Translations under genes and position numbers: made by a program
Notes under the pieces: generated by a model
Told to the model about the DNA's origin: nothing
The model's database searches: none
Seen by the model: the letters and a program-made list of their open reading frames with translations, nothing else
Assembly: GCF_009818105.1 (NCBI RefSeq)
Contig: NZ_CP046564.1
Location: forward strand, 3,472,001-3,536,000
Direction of reading: 5' to 3'
DNA length: 64,000 nt
Source: Bacillus sp. N1-1
Lineage (GTDB): Bacteria > Bacillota > Bacilli > Bacillales > Guptibacillaceae
In this document: one piece after another, positions 8,973-17,306 of the stretch
Layout of the letters: every line of letters starts with the position of its first letter
How positions within the stretch are numbered: the stretch's first letter is position 1

Positions 8973-8980
8973 CACGATAC

Positions 8981-9014
8981 AAAACGTCGGAGAAGCGCTT
9001 CTCCGACGTTTTGT
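8981..9014. terminator. Bidirectional terminator between the BtuF-like gene and yuiC
   Basis: Nearly perfect palindrome: 15-bp arms (AAAACGTCGGAGAAG and complement) with a 2-nt centre. T runs lie on both strands, between convergent genes. Confidence 0.9.
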
Positions 9015-9019
9015 TTTTC

Positions 9020-9619
9020 CTATTCTTTTTCGCTCATTAACTCTTGTCTAAACACTTGCATCGATTCTTCTTCATTCAAGGTTTGGAGCATTTCTTCTGT
9101 TAACGTGCCCTCTCCTTTTTGAATGAGATAAACGTCCAGTGTTTTCTTTCCCCATTCTGTATAAACATCATGAACAGTGTCGTAATAAAGATCGATACGA
9201 TCTCCAATAATAGCACTTCCTGTATCTGCGACTACACCAAAACCGTATTCTGGAATAAAAAGAACACTTCCAATTGGAAATACAGACGTATCAGCAGCAA
9301 TCGTGGAATAAAGATCACGCTTCACTTTAACCCCTGAAAAGGTAATTCCATAAGCAGGATGATCAGGCGTTTTCCCCGTTGACTCTTCTCCCGCTGTATA
9401 ACCAGTTGCTGTTACTGTGTGAACGGGATACTGTGACCAATCCTGGGACTTAGCAAGCGTTAATCGATCCTCTTTACTGAATACGACCTGTTCAGGAAAC
9501 AGCCATTTTGACACATCATTAATCGAAAGACCAGATAATAATAAATAAGTTGATAGCAAAGCTGCTGCAAAAAGCCCGGTAAATGCGACACCTTTTGCGA
9601 TCAGCAGAATGACTCGCAC
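9020..9619 (-). CDS. yuiC: 3D-domain protein YuiC (RpfB/MltA-like fold)
   Basis: An N-terminal membrane anchor (about residues 2-30) precedes an exported 3D domain (about 65-165). VTATGYTAG starts the domain and [18 protein letters not shown] carries the conserved Asp residues that give the domain its name. The fold is that of the double-psi barrel of lytic transglycosylases; Firmicute relatives (stationary-phase survival proteins) cleave peptidoglycan. The chosen start is GTG 9619, because AGGAG lies 8 nt upstream; the longer ATG at 9637 has no ribosome site. Gene order yuiD-yuiC-yuiB-yuiA matches B. subtilis. Confidence 0.88.
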   Translation of the reverse strand: MRVILLIAKGVAFTGLFAAALLSTYLLLSGLSINDVSKWLFPEQVVFSKEDRLTLAKSQDWSQYPVHTVTATGYTAGEESTGKTPDHPAYGITFSGVKVKRDLYSTIAADTSVFPIGSVLFIPEYGFGVVADTGSAIIGDRIDLYYDTVHDVYTEWGKKTLDVYLIQKGEGTLTEEMLQTLNEEESMQVFRQELMSEKE

Positions 9620-9696
9620 ATCTTCCACTCCTCTCATGGTCTATTCATTTCCAGAGAAGTGGAAAGCTATTCATTCAGTTACTTGGATTCTATGAC

Positions 9697-9733
9697 GCAA
9701 AAAAAGCTTCTGCCAACAAATGGCGAAGCTTTT
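9697..9733 (-). terminator. Terminator of yuiB
   Basis: Stem AAAAGCTTC...GCC / GGC...GAAGCTTTT with a run of T on the minus strand. It overlaps the last codon of yuiB. Confidence 0.8.
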
Positions 9734-10049
9734 AGAACATTTGATATCCTCTTACACGAAGCATTCTAATTGCAACACCTGCAAAAACTGCTCCAACAAG
9801 GCCAGCGGATAAAATAATCGCATCGGCACTTCCTAGAGAAAGAAGGTCAGTTCCTAACGCTTTAAAAGAAGAACCGGGTGACGAGAAATATTGAAAGAAC
9901 GAGACGTTATCAATAATCATGATAACGATTACAGGATAAGCAACTGCCATGATCCAAGTTGAACGAAGGAGCATATTAAGCAGAAATCCAATCCCAAAGA
10001 AAAGAACAATAAACAACAGCATCGAAATAATCAGCTGTGGAATGGCCAT
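9732..10049 (-). CDS. yuiB: Membrane protein YuiB
   Basis: Integral membrane protein of 105 residues with three hydrophobic segments (about 5-28, 32-52 and 73-95), matching B. subtilis YuiB in size and position. No catalytic motif is visible and no function is known. The ATG has a strong GGGGGTGA ribosome site. The small zinc-finger gene yuiA lies just upstream on the same strand; a hairpin separates them, so transcription from yuiA may be only partly read through. Confidence 0.8.
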   Translation of the reverse strand: MAIPQLIISMLLFIVLFFGIGFLLNMLLRSTWIMAVAYPVIVIMIIDNVSFFQYFSSPGSSFKALGTDLLSLGSADAIILSAGLVGAVFAGVAIRMLRVRGYQMF

Positions 10050-10122
10050 TGTTTCACCCCCAAGTAATCATTGTTAGTTTACTGGATTGTCCCTTTTTAG
10101 TCAATGAACGGAGAGTGAACAA

Positions 10123-10169
10123 AGAAAAGCGGAAGCGCCTTGTTCACCTGCGACAAGCTTAAGACGAGA
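10123..10169. repeat. Intergenic element resembling a dispersed Bacillaceae repeat
   Basis: The stretch beginning AAAGCGGAAGCGCCTTGTTC and ending in GACAAGCTTAAGACGAG, between yuiA and yuiB, looks like a short non-coding repeat that I recall from intergenic regions of many Bacillaceae genomes. Only one copy is present in this window, so the repeat nature is recalled, not shown here. Confidence 0.4.
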
Positions 10170-10179
10170 ACAAAAAGAA

Positions 10180-10207
10180 AAGCTAAGCGCCTTTAAGCGC
10201 TTAGCTT
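10180..10207 (-). terminator. Terminator of yuiA
   Basis: Perfect 11-bp stem AAGCTAAGCGC / GCGCTTAGCTT with a 6-nt loop. On the minus strand it is followed by TTTCTTTTTG. It overlaps the yuiA stop codon. Confidence 0.85.
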
Positions 10208-10341
10208 GTTGGATTTTGTTTAGCTCCACTACCTCCACAATTATCACATGTTTCCGATCCACCAAGAAGCAGTTGAAAGTACCCCTTTCCCTGGCAATAA
10301 GGACAGTCTGTAGCTTTCGCCTTATTTTGATCTCTTCTCAT
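10201..10341 (-). CDS. yuiA: Small zinc-finger protein YuiA
   Basis: A 46-residue protein found by reading the gap. It contains two CxxC pairs in DnaJ-type zinc-finger context: CPYCQGKG (about residues 13-20) and CDNCGGSG (about 32-39). It should bind one zinc ion. The ATG has a good AAAGGAG ribosome site 9 nt upstream and a terminator follows. B. subtilis has a similar small gene, yuiA, at the same place next to yuiB. The role is unknown; similar half-zinc-ribbon proteins are thought to act as small chaperone-like or metal-binding factors. Confidence 0.8.
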   Translation of the reverse strand: MRRDQNKAKATDCPYCQGKGYFQLLLGGSETCDNCGGSGAKQNPTS

Positions 10342-10529
10342 ATCAACCACTCCTTTGTTGTAATTTTCTGATAATATATCAAGAATCGTTGAAAAAGAAA
10401 AACCCCAAATTTCTGCTTGACAGCCTGTGTAAGCGGATACATCATTTATTATCAGATTATTTCGTCAATTATCAAATCATTTCAGCTATTATGATAGAAT
10501 CCGATTTTGCCCACTTTTGTTCACCTACG

Positions 10530-11006
10530 CTACTTAGGCGTATGATACATCAATTTATATGTGGTGTACTGAAACTGATTACCAGGATTCATTTCTGTCA
10601 TAAACTGATCCATTCCATTTAAGAAAGAGGGGATCATCGAAGAGGTACGTGGATCTGCAAGAAGCTCTTCCTTTGTTAGAAAGGCACAAGTTGCAATTTC
10701 TGCCGTCTCCGTTATTTCGGTCCCTCCTGTTCTCTTCATATGAAAAACAACTAAATTATCACTTATATCGTTATTAATCACACCGGAACGAATACCGGCA
10801 ATTCCAATCGTTTCGGCTACAATACCTGTTTCTTCGTAAACTTCTCTCACAGCAGCTTCATCCACGGTTTCTCCTGGATCAACAAACCCAGCCGGAAAGG
10901 ACCACTTTCCTTTTAAACCACCATATTTCTTCATCACGACTAGATATTTTGATTCATACTCAACGATGCCTGCAGCGGCAAGCCACACTTTCCCTCGTTT
11001 GCTCAA
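10530..11006 (-). CDS. Nudix hydrolase
   Basis: Single-domain Nudix hydrolase of 158 residues. The Nudix box is complete: GFVDPGETVDEAAVREVYEE-TG at about residues 41-62, with the REVYEETG catalytic core that binds Mg2+. Substrates of the family are nucleoside diphosphates linked to another moiety (ADP-ribose, NADH, oxidised dNTPs); the exact one cannot be told. The start is a TTG with GGAGGATG 8 nt upstream. The gene is downstream of yumB, separated by two hairpins, and therefore likely has its own promoter. Confidence 0.88.
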   Translation of the reverse strand: MSKRGKVWLAAAGIVEYESKYLVVMKKYGGLKGKWSFPAGFVDPGETVDEAAVREVYEETGIVAETIGIAGIRSGVINNDISDNLVVFHMKRTGGTEITETAEIATCAFLTKEELLADPRTSSMIPSFLNGMDQFMTEMNPGNQFQYTTYKLMYHTPK

Positions 11007-11084
11007 GACAACATCCTCCCAGGTATAAATAAAGTCGATCGCTCATAGGCTTTACCATAGCCCCTATTCGATTGAATAGATTAG

Positions 11085-11133
11085 AAAAACGTGGCTAGTC
11101 GTCCATTCCTTTAAGACGGCAGCCACCGTTTTT
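11085..11133 (-). terminator. Imperfect terminator-like hairpin upstream of the Nudix gene
   Basis: Arms AAAAACG-TGGCT and AGCCA-C-CGTTTTT enclose a further TCGTC/GACGG stem. T-rich ends are on both strands. This is a second structure between yumB and the Nudix gene. Confidence 0.55.
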
Positions 11134-11184
11134 CTTCTAAACAATGATTCATGCTATTGATAAAAAAAACGACTTAATGATAAG

Positions 11185-11214
11185 AAAAAAGGCAAAGACA
11201 TCATGTCTTTGCCC
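11185..11214 (-). terminator. Terminator of yumB
   Basis: A perfect 10-bp stem GGCAAAGACA / TGTCTTTGCC with a 3-nt loop is followed by six T on the minus strand, 17 nt past the yumB stop. Confidence 0.88.
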
Positions 11215-11230
11215 TCTTTATCTGATGATC

Positions 11231-12433
11231 TTAAAATAACTTAAGCTTTCCTTTTTTCCAGACAAGCCCTGGTCCACCAAGCATGAACAGGTAGCGATTA
11301 TCAATCACTTTTTTCATAGCAGACGCTGTGCTACCATAAAGTTTCTTGTTTCCAACTTTACCAATTGCTTCGCCTTTTCCAAGTGATGCAACTGTCCCTT
11401 TAATGTCCGGTGTAAAGCTTTCAAGCTCTTTACCACGGACAAGGTTTAATAAGTTCTTAGAAACAGCTCCAGCAGCTTGAATCGCAACTTGAGCGGTTGG
11501 AGGGAACGGACGATCAATTTCTTCGTTAATCAGAAGCGCACAGTCTCCAACAACGAAAACATTATCGTAATCCGGTGTACGCTGATCTTTACGAACAGGT
11601 ACGCGACCGCGGTTTGTTTCGAAACCGGAATTAGCAACGATGGAATTTCCTTGAACGCCACCAGTCCAAACAACTGTAGCAGCTTTCACTTCTTCATTCT
11701 CACCGAGGATGACACCGTCTTCTGTAACTTCTTTAATCATCGTACTCGTACGGAACTCTACTCCTTTTCGTTCAAGAAGGTTCATGCCGTATTCAACAAG
11801 CTCTTCGTCGAATCCTGGAAGAACAGTTGGGGACGCTTCCACATTAATAATCTTAACGCGATCACGCGGGATATCGAACTCTTTACAAAGTTCAGGTACA
11901 CGCTCGGCTAATTCACCGACAAATTCAATTCCAGTGAATCCAGCGCCACCAACGATAATGGTTAGAAGATCATCACGACGGTCAGACTCATTGTTGTAGC
12001 TCGCAAACTGATATTCAATATGCTCACGAATTTTACGAACAGAGTTTACGCTACGAATACTGAAGGCGTTTTCTTTCAAACCTTTAATACCAAACGTAGC
12101 TGGCTCAAAACCTAGTGCTAACACGAGATAATCGTACTCAAGTTCACCATTTGAAAGGATAACGCGTTTTTCATCCGGCTTAACTTCTACAACTGTGTCT
12201 TTAATAAATTTAATCTTGTTCATATCAATAACGTCTTTAATCATAATACGCGTTTTGTCATGATGCATTGTGCCTGCAGCTGGTTCATGAAGCCACGTCG
12301 TTTGATAGTGATAGTCATGCTTATTAACAAGCGTTACTTCCACTTCGTTTGATCCCATCTCTTTTTGAAGACGAGCTGCTGTCATAATTCCGCCGTACCC
12401 TGCACCTAGAATTGCTATTTTTGGCCTACTCAC
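11231..12433 (-). CDS. yumB: Type II NADH dehydrogenase-like protein YumB
   Basis: FAD-dependent NADH:quinone oxidoreductase (NDH-2) of about 400 residues. The N-terminal dinucleotide motif is ILGAGYGG and a second NADH-binding motif, [15 protein letters not shown], lies near residue 160. The FAD-contact VFVVGDCA is near residue 294 and a C-terminal amphipathic membrane-anchor region ends in [12 protein letters not shown]-2 feeds electrons from NADH into menaquinone without pumping protons. Three in-frame GTGs exist; the one at 12433 starts at the point where homologues do (SRPKIAI), while those at 12442 and 12448 overlap the ribosome site. A second paralogue, YutJ, lies at 28959-30023. Confidence 0.88.
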   Translation of the reverse strand: MSRPKIAILGAGYGGIMTAARLQKEMGSNEVEVTLVNKHDYHYQTTWLHEPAAGTMHHDKTRIMIKDVIDMNKIKFIKDTVVEVKPDEKRVILSNGELEYDYLVLALGFEPATFGIKGLKENAFSIRSVNSVRKIREHIEYQFASYNNESDRRDDLLTIIVGGAGFTGIEFVGELAERVPELCKEFDIPRDRVKIINVEASPTVLPGFDEELVEYGMNLLERKGVEFRTSTMIKEVTEDGVILGENEEVKAATVVWTGGVQGNSIVANSGFETNRGRVPVRKDQRTPDYDNVFVVGDCALLINEEIDRPFPPTAQVAIQAAGAVSKNLLNLVRGKELESFTPDIKGTVASLGKGEAIGKVGNKKLYGSTASAMKKVIDNRYLFMLGGPGLVWKKGKLKLF

Positions 12434-12579
12434 TTGAATCACATCCACCTTTTATCGGTATTTTTTTCGGACATATCGTTGATTTTCCCTGCATAGTCCT
12501 ATCGTGAAACGTCAATAAACGCTGATTATAAGGAATCTCTTGGTTCAAAATAAACAATCCTTCATATGATCAAAAGAGA

Positions 12580-12597
12580 TTGTTAAGTATTTCACGT
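12580..12597. promoter_or_regulatory. Imperfect Rex-like operator upstream of yumB
   Basis: TTGTTAA-GTAT-TTCACGT matches the Rex consensus (TTGTGAA-N4-TTCACAA) at 11 of 14 fixed positions. Rex senses NADH/NAD+ and controls ndh in B. subtilis, so a site beside a type II NADH dehydrogenase is plausible. The right outer positions are wrong, so this is a weak call. Confidence 0.3.
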
Positions 12598-12737
12598 TCT
12601 AGATCAAAAAAATGATGATCCAGCACGCACTTTGTCATAAAATTTTCAAATCTGACGCTCCATTCTAATCATATTCTTTTTTATTTCCTTTTTCAACCTT
12701 TATAATGAAAGTTCTAAGGGTGTTTTTGCCTTAGGGG

Positions 12738-12766
12738 TTTAGTTCCGTTTTTATTATGATTATAAT
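12738..12766 (+). promoter_or_regulatory. Probable sigma-A promoter of yumC
   Basis: A perfect -10 TATAAT at 12761-12766 lies 17 nt after a weak -35 (TTTAGT). The start codon is 38 nt downstream, with a GGGGG ribosome site. Confidence 0.5.
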
Positions 12767-12803
12767 AATGAAAGCACTGTAATAAATTTTAGGGGGACTG
12801 ACT

Positions 12804-13811
12804 ATGACAGACCAACAAGAACTTTATGATATAACGATTATTGGTGGAGGTCCTGTTGGCTTATTCACCGCATTCTACGGTGGTATGCGCCAACTTAAGG
12901 TTAAAATAATTGAAAGTATGCCTCAACTTGGAGGGCAGCTCTCTGCGCTCTATCCTGAAAAATACATTTATGACGTTGCCGGTTTTCCAAAGGTGCTCGC
13001 ACAAGACCTTGTGGACAATCTTGTTGAACAGGCTAATCAATTTAATCCAGACGTGGTGTTGGAACAGTCTGTTGAAGAAGTGTCAACGCAAGAAGACGGC
13101 ACACTCTATCTTCGTTCAAATACGGGTGACGAGCACTATACGCGCGCGGTTATTATTACTGCCGGTGTTGGCGCATTCCAACCACGACGTCTTAAAGTAG
13201 AAGGCGCCGATCTTTATGAAGGGAAAAACCTTCACTATTTCGTGAATGATCTTACTGCGTTTGCTGGTCAAAAGGTTATAATTGCTGGTGGTGGAGATTC
13301 CGCTGTTGATTGGGCGAACATGCTTGAGCCAATTGCTGAAGAGGTAACGCTTATTCACCGTCGCGATAAATTCAGAGCACATGAGCACAGTGTTGAACAG
13401 CTTATGAACTCTTCTGTTAACGTTCAAACGCCATATAACATTACCGAGTTTATCGGGGATGGAGAGCGTATTAAACAAGTCGTTCTCGAGCAGGTTAAAG
13501 GCGAAGAATCAATTACGAAAGACGTTGACGCAGTAATTGTAAATTATGGCTTCATCTCTTCTCTTGGACCAATTAAAGAATGGGGTCTAGAGATCGAAAA
13601 GAATTCAATTGTGGTTAATTCCAAGATGGAAACAAATATATCCGGCATTTACGCTGCTGGTGATGTGGCTACATACGATGGAAAAGTAAAGCTCATCGCC
13701 TCTGGATTTGGTGAAGCACCAACAGCTGTTAACAATGCAAAGTCCTACATGGATCCAGATGCAAAGGTCCAGCCGCTCCACAGCACAAGCCTATTCGATA
13801 AGAAAAAGTAA
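12804..13811 (+). CDS. yumC: Ferredoxin--NADP(+) reductase YumC
   Basis: Thioredoxin-reductase-like ferredoxin/flavodoxin-NADP+ reductase of 335 residues, the essential FNR type of Bacillus. FAD-binding [16 protein letters not shown] (residues 11-26), NADPH-binding [13 protein letters not shown] (about 158) and the C-terminal FAD motif [14 protein letters not shown] (about 281) are present. The CxxC of true thioredoxin reductases is missing, as expected. The enzyme supplies reduced ferredoxin or flavodoxin, which LipA and other Fe-S enzymes in this window may use. Divergent from yumB; a 42-residue membrane protein gene follows after a 23-nt gap. Confidence 0.93.
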   Translation: MTDQQELYDITIIGGGPVGLFTAFYGGMRQLKVKIIESMPQLGGQLSALYPEKYIYDVAGFPKVLAQDLVDNLVEQANQFNPDVVLEQSVEEVSTQEDGTLYLRSNTGDEHYTRAVIITAGVGAFQPRRLKVEGADLYEGKNLHYFVNDLTAFAGQKVIIAGGGDSAVDWANMLEPIAEEVTLIHRRDKFRAHEHSVEQLMNSSVNVQTPYNITEFIGDGERIKQVVLEQVKGEESITKDVDAVIVNYGFISSLGPIKEWGLEIEKNSIVVNSKMETNISGIYAAGDVATYDGKVKLIASGFGEAPTAVNNAKSYMDPDAKVQPLHSTSLFDKKK

Positions 13812-13834
13812 ATTCTACGAAAGGTAGGATACAC

Positions 13835-13963
13835 ATGGATGAGATTCTTTTTATCATTGTTATGATAGTAGGTCTTGGCTACTCTCTTTATAACAGTTTG
13901 AAAGAGACGCCGAAACCAAATTGGAAAACGGTTAAACAAAACCTCTTTCATTCTTCTCACTAA
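13835..13963 (+). CDS. Small single-pass membrane protein (YuzG-like)
   Basis: A 42-residue protein found by reading the gap: an N-terminal hydrophobic helix (about residues 3-19, starting EILFIIVMIVGLGYSLY) and a positively charged tail. The ATG is preceded by AAAGG-TAGG and lies 23 nt after the yumC stop. A terminator follows immediately, so it is cotranscribed with yumC. B. subtilis has a small gene named yuzG near yumC, and this may be its counterpart; I cannot confirm by alignment. Function is unknown. Confidence 0.65.
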   Translation: MDEILFIIVMIVGLGYSLYNSLKETPKPNWKTVKQNLFHSSH

Positions 13964-13970
13964 AACGTTA

Positions 13971-14000
13971 AAAACCCCGTACAAAGCGTACGGGGTCTTT
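13971..14000. terminator. Bidirectional terminator after the yumC unit
   Basis: A 9-bp GC-rich stem ACCCCGTAC / GTACGGGGT with a 5-nt loop is flanked by A and T runs. It separates convergent genes. Confidence 0.88.
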
Positions 14001-14015
14001 AATATGTATGTGTTT

Positions 14016-14210
14016 TTACCATCCAAGCCCAACTTTAGTAGACAAAATTTCTTCACCTGAATCTTCTTTCAACGAAATTTCGTATCGGCCTGTTTGATTT
14101 GAGTAAGCGAGCGTTTTTTCTTTAAAAGCGACATTTGCCTGATAGCGAACATCAAACGTTTCGACCTCCAGATCTCCAGACCCCTCTTCATGTATCTTAA
14201 CAGTAAACAA
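14016..14210 (-). CDS. Conserved-looking small protein, function unknown
   Basis: A 64-residue soluble protein, not recognised. It looks like an all-beta fold, with alternating charged and hydrophobic residues (FTVKIHEEGS, FDVRYQANVAF, GRYEISLKED). The start is a TTG with a very strong AGGGAGGGA ribosome site, and a terminator lies downstream, which is why I consider it real. It is transcribed alone, towards yumC. No membrane segment, cysteine or catalytic motif is visible. Confidence 0.65.
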   Translation of the reverse strand: MFTVKIHEEGSGDLEVETFDVRYQANVAFKEKTLAYSNQTGRYEISLKEDSGEEILSTKVGLGW

Positions 14211-14399
14211 TTGAATCCCTCCCTATACAGTCATTTTATCACCGTCAGAAATCATGAGATATGACAAATAGTTTACACCAAAACCATGTTTTTCCATAAA
14301 AATTATTTTCTATATAGCACATTGCTAATGATTATTTTTTTCCTGGTTTGGGTAAACACAAAATAGACTTAAATATTCTGTTTGCAGGAGGACTTAACT

Positions 14400-15221
14400 A
14401 TGAATAGATTACAAAATAAAACAGCCGTAATCACTGGCGCTGCGACTGGCATAGGACAAGCAACAGTCGAACTTTTCGCTAAAGAAGGCGCAACCGTATT
14501 ATGTGCGGACGTGAATACGGAAGAGATGAACAAAACAGCTGATAAGCTGAATAGCGACGGTGCGAATGTTAAGACATTCCATGTTGATGTTTCAAGTGAG
14601 GATAGTGTGACAAGCTTCGCTAACAAAGTGAAAGAAGAATATGGCACGATCGATGTACTCTTTAATAACGCAGGAGTGGATCAGGAAGGCGGTAAAGTAC
14701 ACGAATATCCGGTTGAATTGTTTGATCGTATTATTTCTGTTGATCTACGCGGTACATTCTTAACAAGCAAATACTTACTTCCCCTAATGATGGACAACGG
14801 CGGTTCGATTATTAACACGTCATCGATGTCAGGTCGAGCGGCAGACCTTGATCGCTCAGGCTATAATGCGGCTAAAGGCGGGATTACGAACTTTACAAAA
14901 GCCATGGCGATCGACTACGCAAGACAGGGAATTCGCGTAAACTCGCTCTCTCCTGGTACGATTGAAACGCCTTTAATCGATGAACTTGCAGGTACAAAAG
15001 AAGAAGAAATGGGTCAGAAATTTAGAGATGCCAACAAGTGGATTACACCGCTTGGAAGACTTGGACGTCCTGATGAAATGGCAAAGGTTGCTCTTTTCTT
15101 AGCATCGGACGATAGCTCTTATGTAACAGGTGAAGATATTACAGCTGATGGTGGCATTATGGCATATACTTGGCCAGGTAAAATGCTTATTGATGAAAAG
15201 TGGAAAAAAGAAACGGAATAA
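14400..15221 (+). CDS. Short-chain dehydrogenase/reductase (SDR)
   Basis: Classical SDR of 273 residues. The cofactor motif TGAATGIG is at about residues 12-19, NNAG at about 89, the catalytic Ser in INTSSMSG and the YNAAK catalytic pair at about 158-162. The Asp after the second beta strand (CADVN) predicts NAD(H) preference. Start: the ATG at 14400 has AGGAGGA at good spacing. It converges on the sugar island genes, sharing a terminator with the TIM-barrel isomerase at 15272, and may belong to the same pathway (oxidation or reduction of a sugar or polyol). Its own promoter region lacks the island's palindromic operator, so coregulation is not shown. Confidence 0.88.
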   Translation: MNRLQNKTAVITGAATGIGQATVELFAKEGATVLCADVNTEEMNKTADKLNSDGANVKTFHVDVSSEDSVTSFANKVKEEYGTIDVLFNNAGVDQEGGKVHEYPVELFDRIISVDLRGTFLTSKYLLPLMMDNGGSIINTSSMSGRAADLDRSGYNAAKGGITNFTKAMAIDYARQGIRVNSLSPGTIETPLIDELAGTKEEEMGQKFRDANKWITPLGRLGRPDEMAKVALFLASDDSSYVTGEDITADGGIMAYTWPGKMLIDEKWKKETE

Positions 15222-15226
15222 GTGAG

Positions 15227-15260
15227 CAAAACCCCGATGCTGTATGCATCGGGGTTTCTT
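15227..15260. terminator. Bidirectional terminator, SDR / sugar operon end
   Basis: A 12-bp stem AAACCCCGATGC / complement with a 4-nt loop, with A and T runs on both sides. It ends both the SDR gene and the long minus-strand sugar operon. Confidence 0.9.
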
Positions 15261-15271
15261 TGTAAATGAAT

Positions 15272-16240
15272 TTAAGCCCACCACATCTCCGTTGGCTGTT
15301 CAACAATTAAGACAGACTGAAGGTTCTTAACCGCGGTTTGGAACCCTTCGTTAATCGACATGAGTGGATCTTCATGTTCAATGCTAACGACATGGTCATA
15401 GCCATATGTACGTAGTGCACTCATCATATGTGACCATTCTTGATTGCTATGTCCGCAGCCGACAGAACGGAACGTCCATGCGCGCGTTTTCACTTCGCCG
15501 TACGGCTGCATGTCGGTTAAGCCGTGCATATTCACATTATCCTGATCAATATACGTATCCTTCGCATGGAAATGATGGATCGCATTTTCTTTTCCAAGAA
15601 TTTTAATCGCTGCGACTGGATCGATTCCCTGCCACCACATATGACTTGGATCAAGGTTTGCACCAACAGCATCGCAAGTTAACTCACGAAGCTTCAGCAT
15701 TGTGTAAGGCGTATGGACTAGGAAACCGCCGTGAAGTTCAAGACCAATTTTCACATTATGATCCTTCGCGAATTGCCCCCACTCTTTCCAATAAGGCACT
15801 AGCTTCTCTTCCCACTGCCACTTCAATATATCTGAGTACTCAGCAGGCCATGGCGTGACAGGCCAGTTTGGGTTTTTCGCGTCTTCACTATCTCCAGGCG
15901 TTCCTGAGAATGTATTCACAACTGGAACTTTCATTGCCGATGCTAATTTCACAGTCTTAACGAACGTATCATGGCACTCCTCAGCAAATTTTTTATCAGG
16001 AGAAATCGGGTTTCCGTGACAGCTAAACGCACTAATCTCAAGACCTCTTGAATGAACTTTATCAAGATATTCGGAGCGCTTTTCTTCACTTTCGAGCAAT
16101 TCATCTAGATTGCAATGCGCATCACCTGGATAGCCCCCCGTACCTATTTCGACCGCTTTCAGTCCAGACGCTTTCGCATGATCGAGCATTTCTTCAAATG
16201 ACTTATCTGAGAATAGAACAGTAAATACACCTAGTTTCAT
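15272..16240 (-). CDS. Sugar phosphate isomerase/epimerase family TIM-barrel protein (long form)
   Basis: A 322-residue AP_endonuc_2/IolE-like TIM barrel. Metal-binding residues typical of the family are visible: Glu in GLELHGG (about 167), Asp-His in NLDPSHMWW (about 195), His in HHFHAKD and Glu in VSIEHED near the end. The family includes isomerases, epimerases, dehydratases and 3-keto-sugar beta-eliminases. It is the last gene of the sugar operon, 21 nt after a Gfo/Idh/MocA gene. With a second such barrel at 24000, it makes a pair as in the levoglucosan Lgd pathway (elimination plus hydration). That assignment is inference from the gene set. Confidence 0.85.
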   Translation of the reverse strand: MKLGVFTVLFSDKSFEEMLDHAKASGLKAVEIGTGGYPGDAHCNLDELLESEEKRSEYLDKVHSRGLEISAFSCHGNPISPDKKFAEECHDTFVKTVKLASAMKVPVVNTFSGTPGDSEDAKNPNWPVTPWPAEYSDILKWQWEEKLVPYWKEWGQFAKDHNVKIGLELHGGFLVHTPYTMLKLRELTCDAVGANLDPSHMWWQGIDPVAAIKILGKENAIHHFHAKDTYIDQDNVNMHGLTDMQPYGEVKTRAWTFRSVGCGHSNQEWSHMMSALRTYGYDHVVSIEHEDPLMSINEGFQTAVKNLQSVLIVEQPTEMWWA

Positions 16241-16261
16241 AGGATCACTCCTCTTAAGTTT

Positions 16262-17302
16262 TTAATCAAGTCGAATGCTTCTACCAGTGGAACAGCTTTC
16301 ATAGATCGCTTCAATTACTTGTGAGACGCGTCTCGCTTCTTCTGATTTCACGATCGGTTGTTCGAGGCCAAGGCAGCTGTTAACGAAGTTTGCTGCTTGA
16401 GGCAAACCTGGATCTTCATCTCCAGGCGTCCACTGGCTACTCGTGTTTAAAAGCATACCGTGCTGTGCTTTATTTAATTGAAATGGAAAGACATCAATTC
16501 CTCCATCGCTTCCAGAAATGCTCACCGTTTCTTTGTCCTCTGCAATGTTAGCGGACCAGGATGTTTCAAAAAGCATGGAGACGTTGTTATCAAATCGAAT
16601 GTATGCCGTTACATGATCATCTACATTAAATGTTTCATGATCAAACGTCCCCCACTGATTTACTTGCGCAGGCGTTTTGCTGAGACGATTATAGGTTGTG
16701 CCAGTCACTTCAACTGGCTTCGCATTCCCCATCAACCACATGCTTAAATCCAGGAAGTGACAGCCGTAGTCAATTAAACTTCCACCACCCTGAAGCTGTT
16801 TATTCGTAAACACGCCCCAGCCTGGCACTTTTCGACGACGGAGAGCCTGTACTCTTGCGACCATTGGATCACCGATTTCATTCTCTTGAATGAGTTGACG
16901 TACGGCACGCGGTTCTTTCATAAAACGATAATGATATGCAATGGATAGAATTTTGCCAGACATTTTCTCAGCTGCGATCATGCGATCACATTCTTCTACA
17001 GTCATGGCCATTGGTTTCTCACATAGAACATGAACACCAGCAGTAAGAGCCTGTTCAGCAAGGTCAGCATGAAATTTATTCGGTGTGCAAATCGTTACAG
17101 CATCTACTTCTTTAAATAGAGCTTGAACGTCATCATAGACATTCGGAATCGCAAACACCAGAGCCGCTTGCTTCGCTTTCTCATAATCGACATCATAAAC
17201 ACCAAACAACTCTACTTGTTCAGAGAGCTGTTGGTACGCTGGGATATGGCGGGACTGAGCGATGCCGCCAGACCCGATAATCCCCATACGTAATTTATTC
17301 AC
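16262..17302 (-). CDS. Gfo/Idh/MocA family oxidoreductase (first of two)
   Basis: NAD(P)-dependent sugar dehydrogenase of 346 residues. Rossmann motif GIIGSGGIA is at residues 8-16, the family-defining EKP motif (LCEKPMA) near residue 94, and the catalytic Asp...His in GGSLIDYGCHFLDL near 176. The GTG start has a GAGGTGATC ribosome site. It lies between a paralogue (4 nt upstream) and the TIM-barrel gene. The family oxidises or reduces sugar hydroxyls, often at C3 (as ThuB and LgdA/LgdC do). Which of the two paralogues oxidises and which reduces cannot be told from sequence. Confidence 0.88.
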   Translation of the reverse strand: MNKLRMGIIGSGGIAQSRHIPAYQQLSEQVELFGVYDVDYEKAKQAALVFAIPNVYDDVQALFKEVDAVTICTPNKFHADLAEQALTAGVHVLCEKPMAMTVEECDRMIAAEKMSGKILSIAYHYRFMKEPRAVRQLIQENEIGDPMVARVQALRRRKVPGWGVFTNKQLQGGGSLIDYGCHFLDLSMWLMGNAKPVEVTGTTYNRLSKTPAQVNQWGTFDHETFNVDDHVTAYIRFDNNVSMLFETSWSANIAEDKETVSISGSDGGIDVFPFQLNKAQHGMLLNTSSQWTPGDEDPGLPQAANFVNSCLGLEQPIVKSEEARRVSQVIEAIYESCSTGRSIRLD

Positions 17303-17306
17303 TTGA

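Larger units (their letters stand above)
12449..12803. other. Divergent regulatory region between yumB and yumC
   Basis: This 355-nt gap holds no gene that I can support. It contains an imperfect Rex-like palindrome (12580-12597), a small CTAAGG/CCTTAG hairpin (about 12714-12734) and a promoter for yumC. It must also hold the promoter of yumB, which I could not place with confidence. Confidence 0.5.

Noticed and set aside
10389..10622. 77-codon plus-strand frame antisense to the Nudix gene end
   Set aside because: Half of it is antisense to the Nudix hydrolase; the rest is AT-rich gap without a ribosome site.
14323..14337. Fur-like TGCTAATGATTATTT upstream of the SDR gene
   Set aside because: The match is in a very AT-rich stretch, the flanks do not fit, and an SDR of sugar metabolism is not an obvious iron target.
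14271..14358. Imperfect inverted pair GTTTACACCAAAACC / GGTTTGGGTAAAC upstream of the SDR gene
   Set aside because: Arms are imperfect and about 60 nt apart, so neither an operator nor a hairpin is convincing; it also differs from the island's operator.
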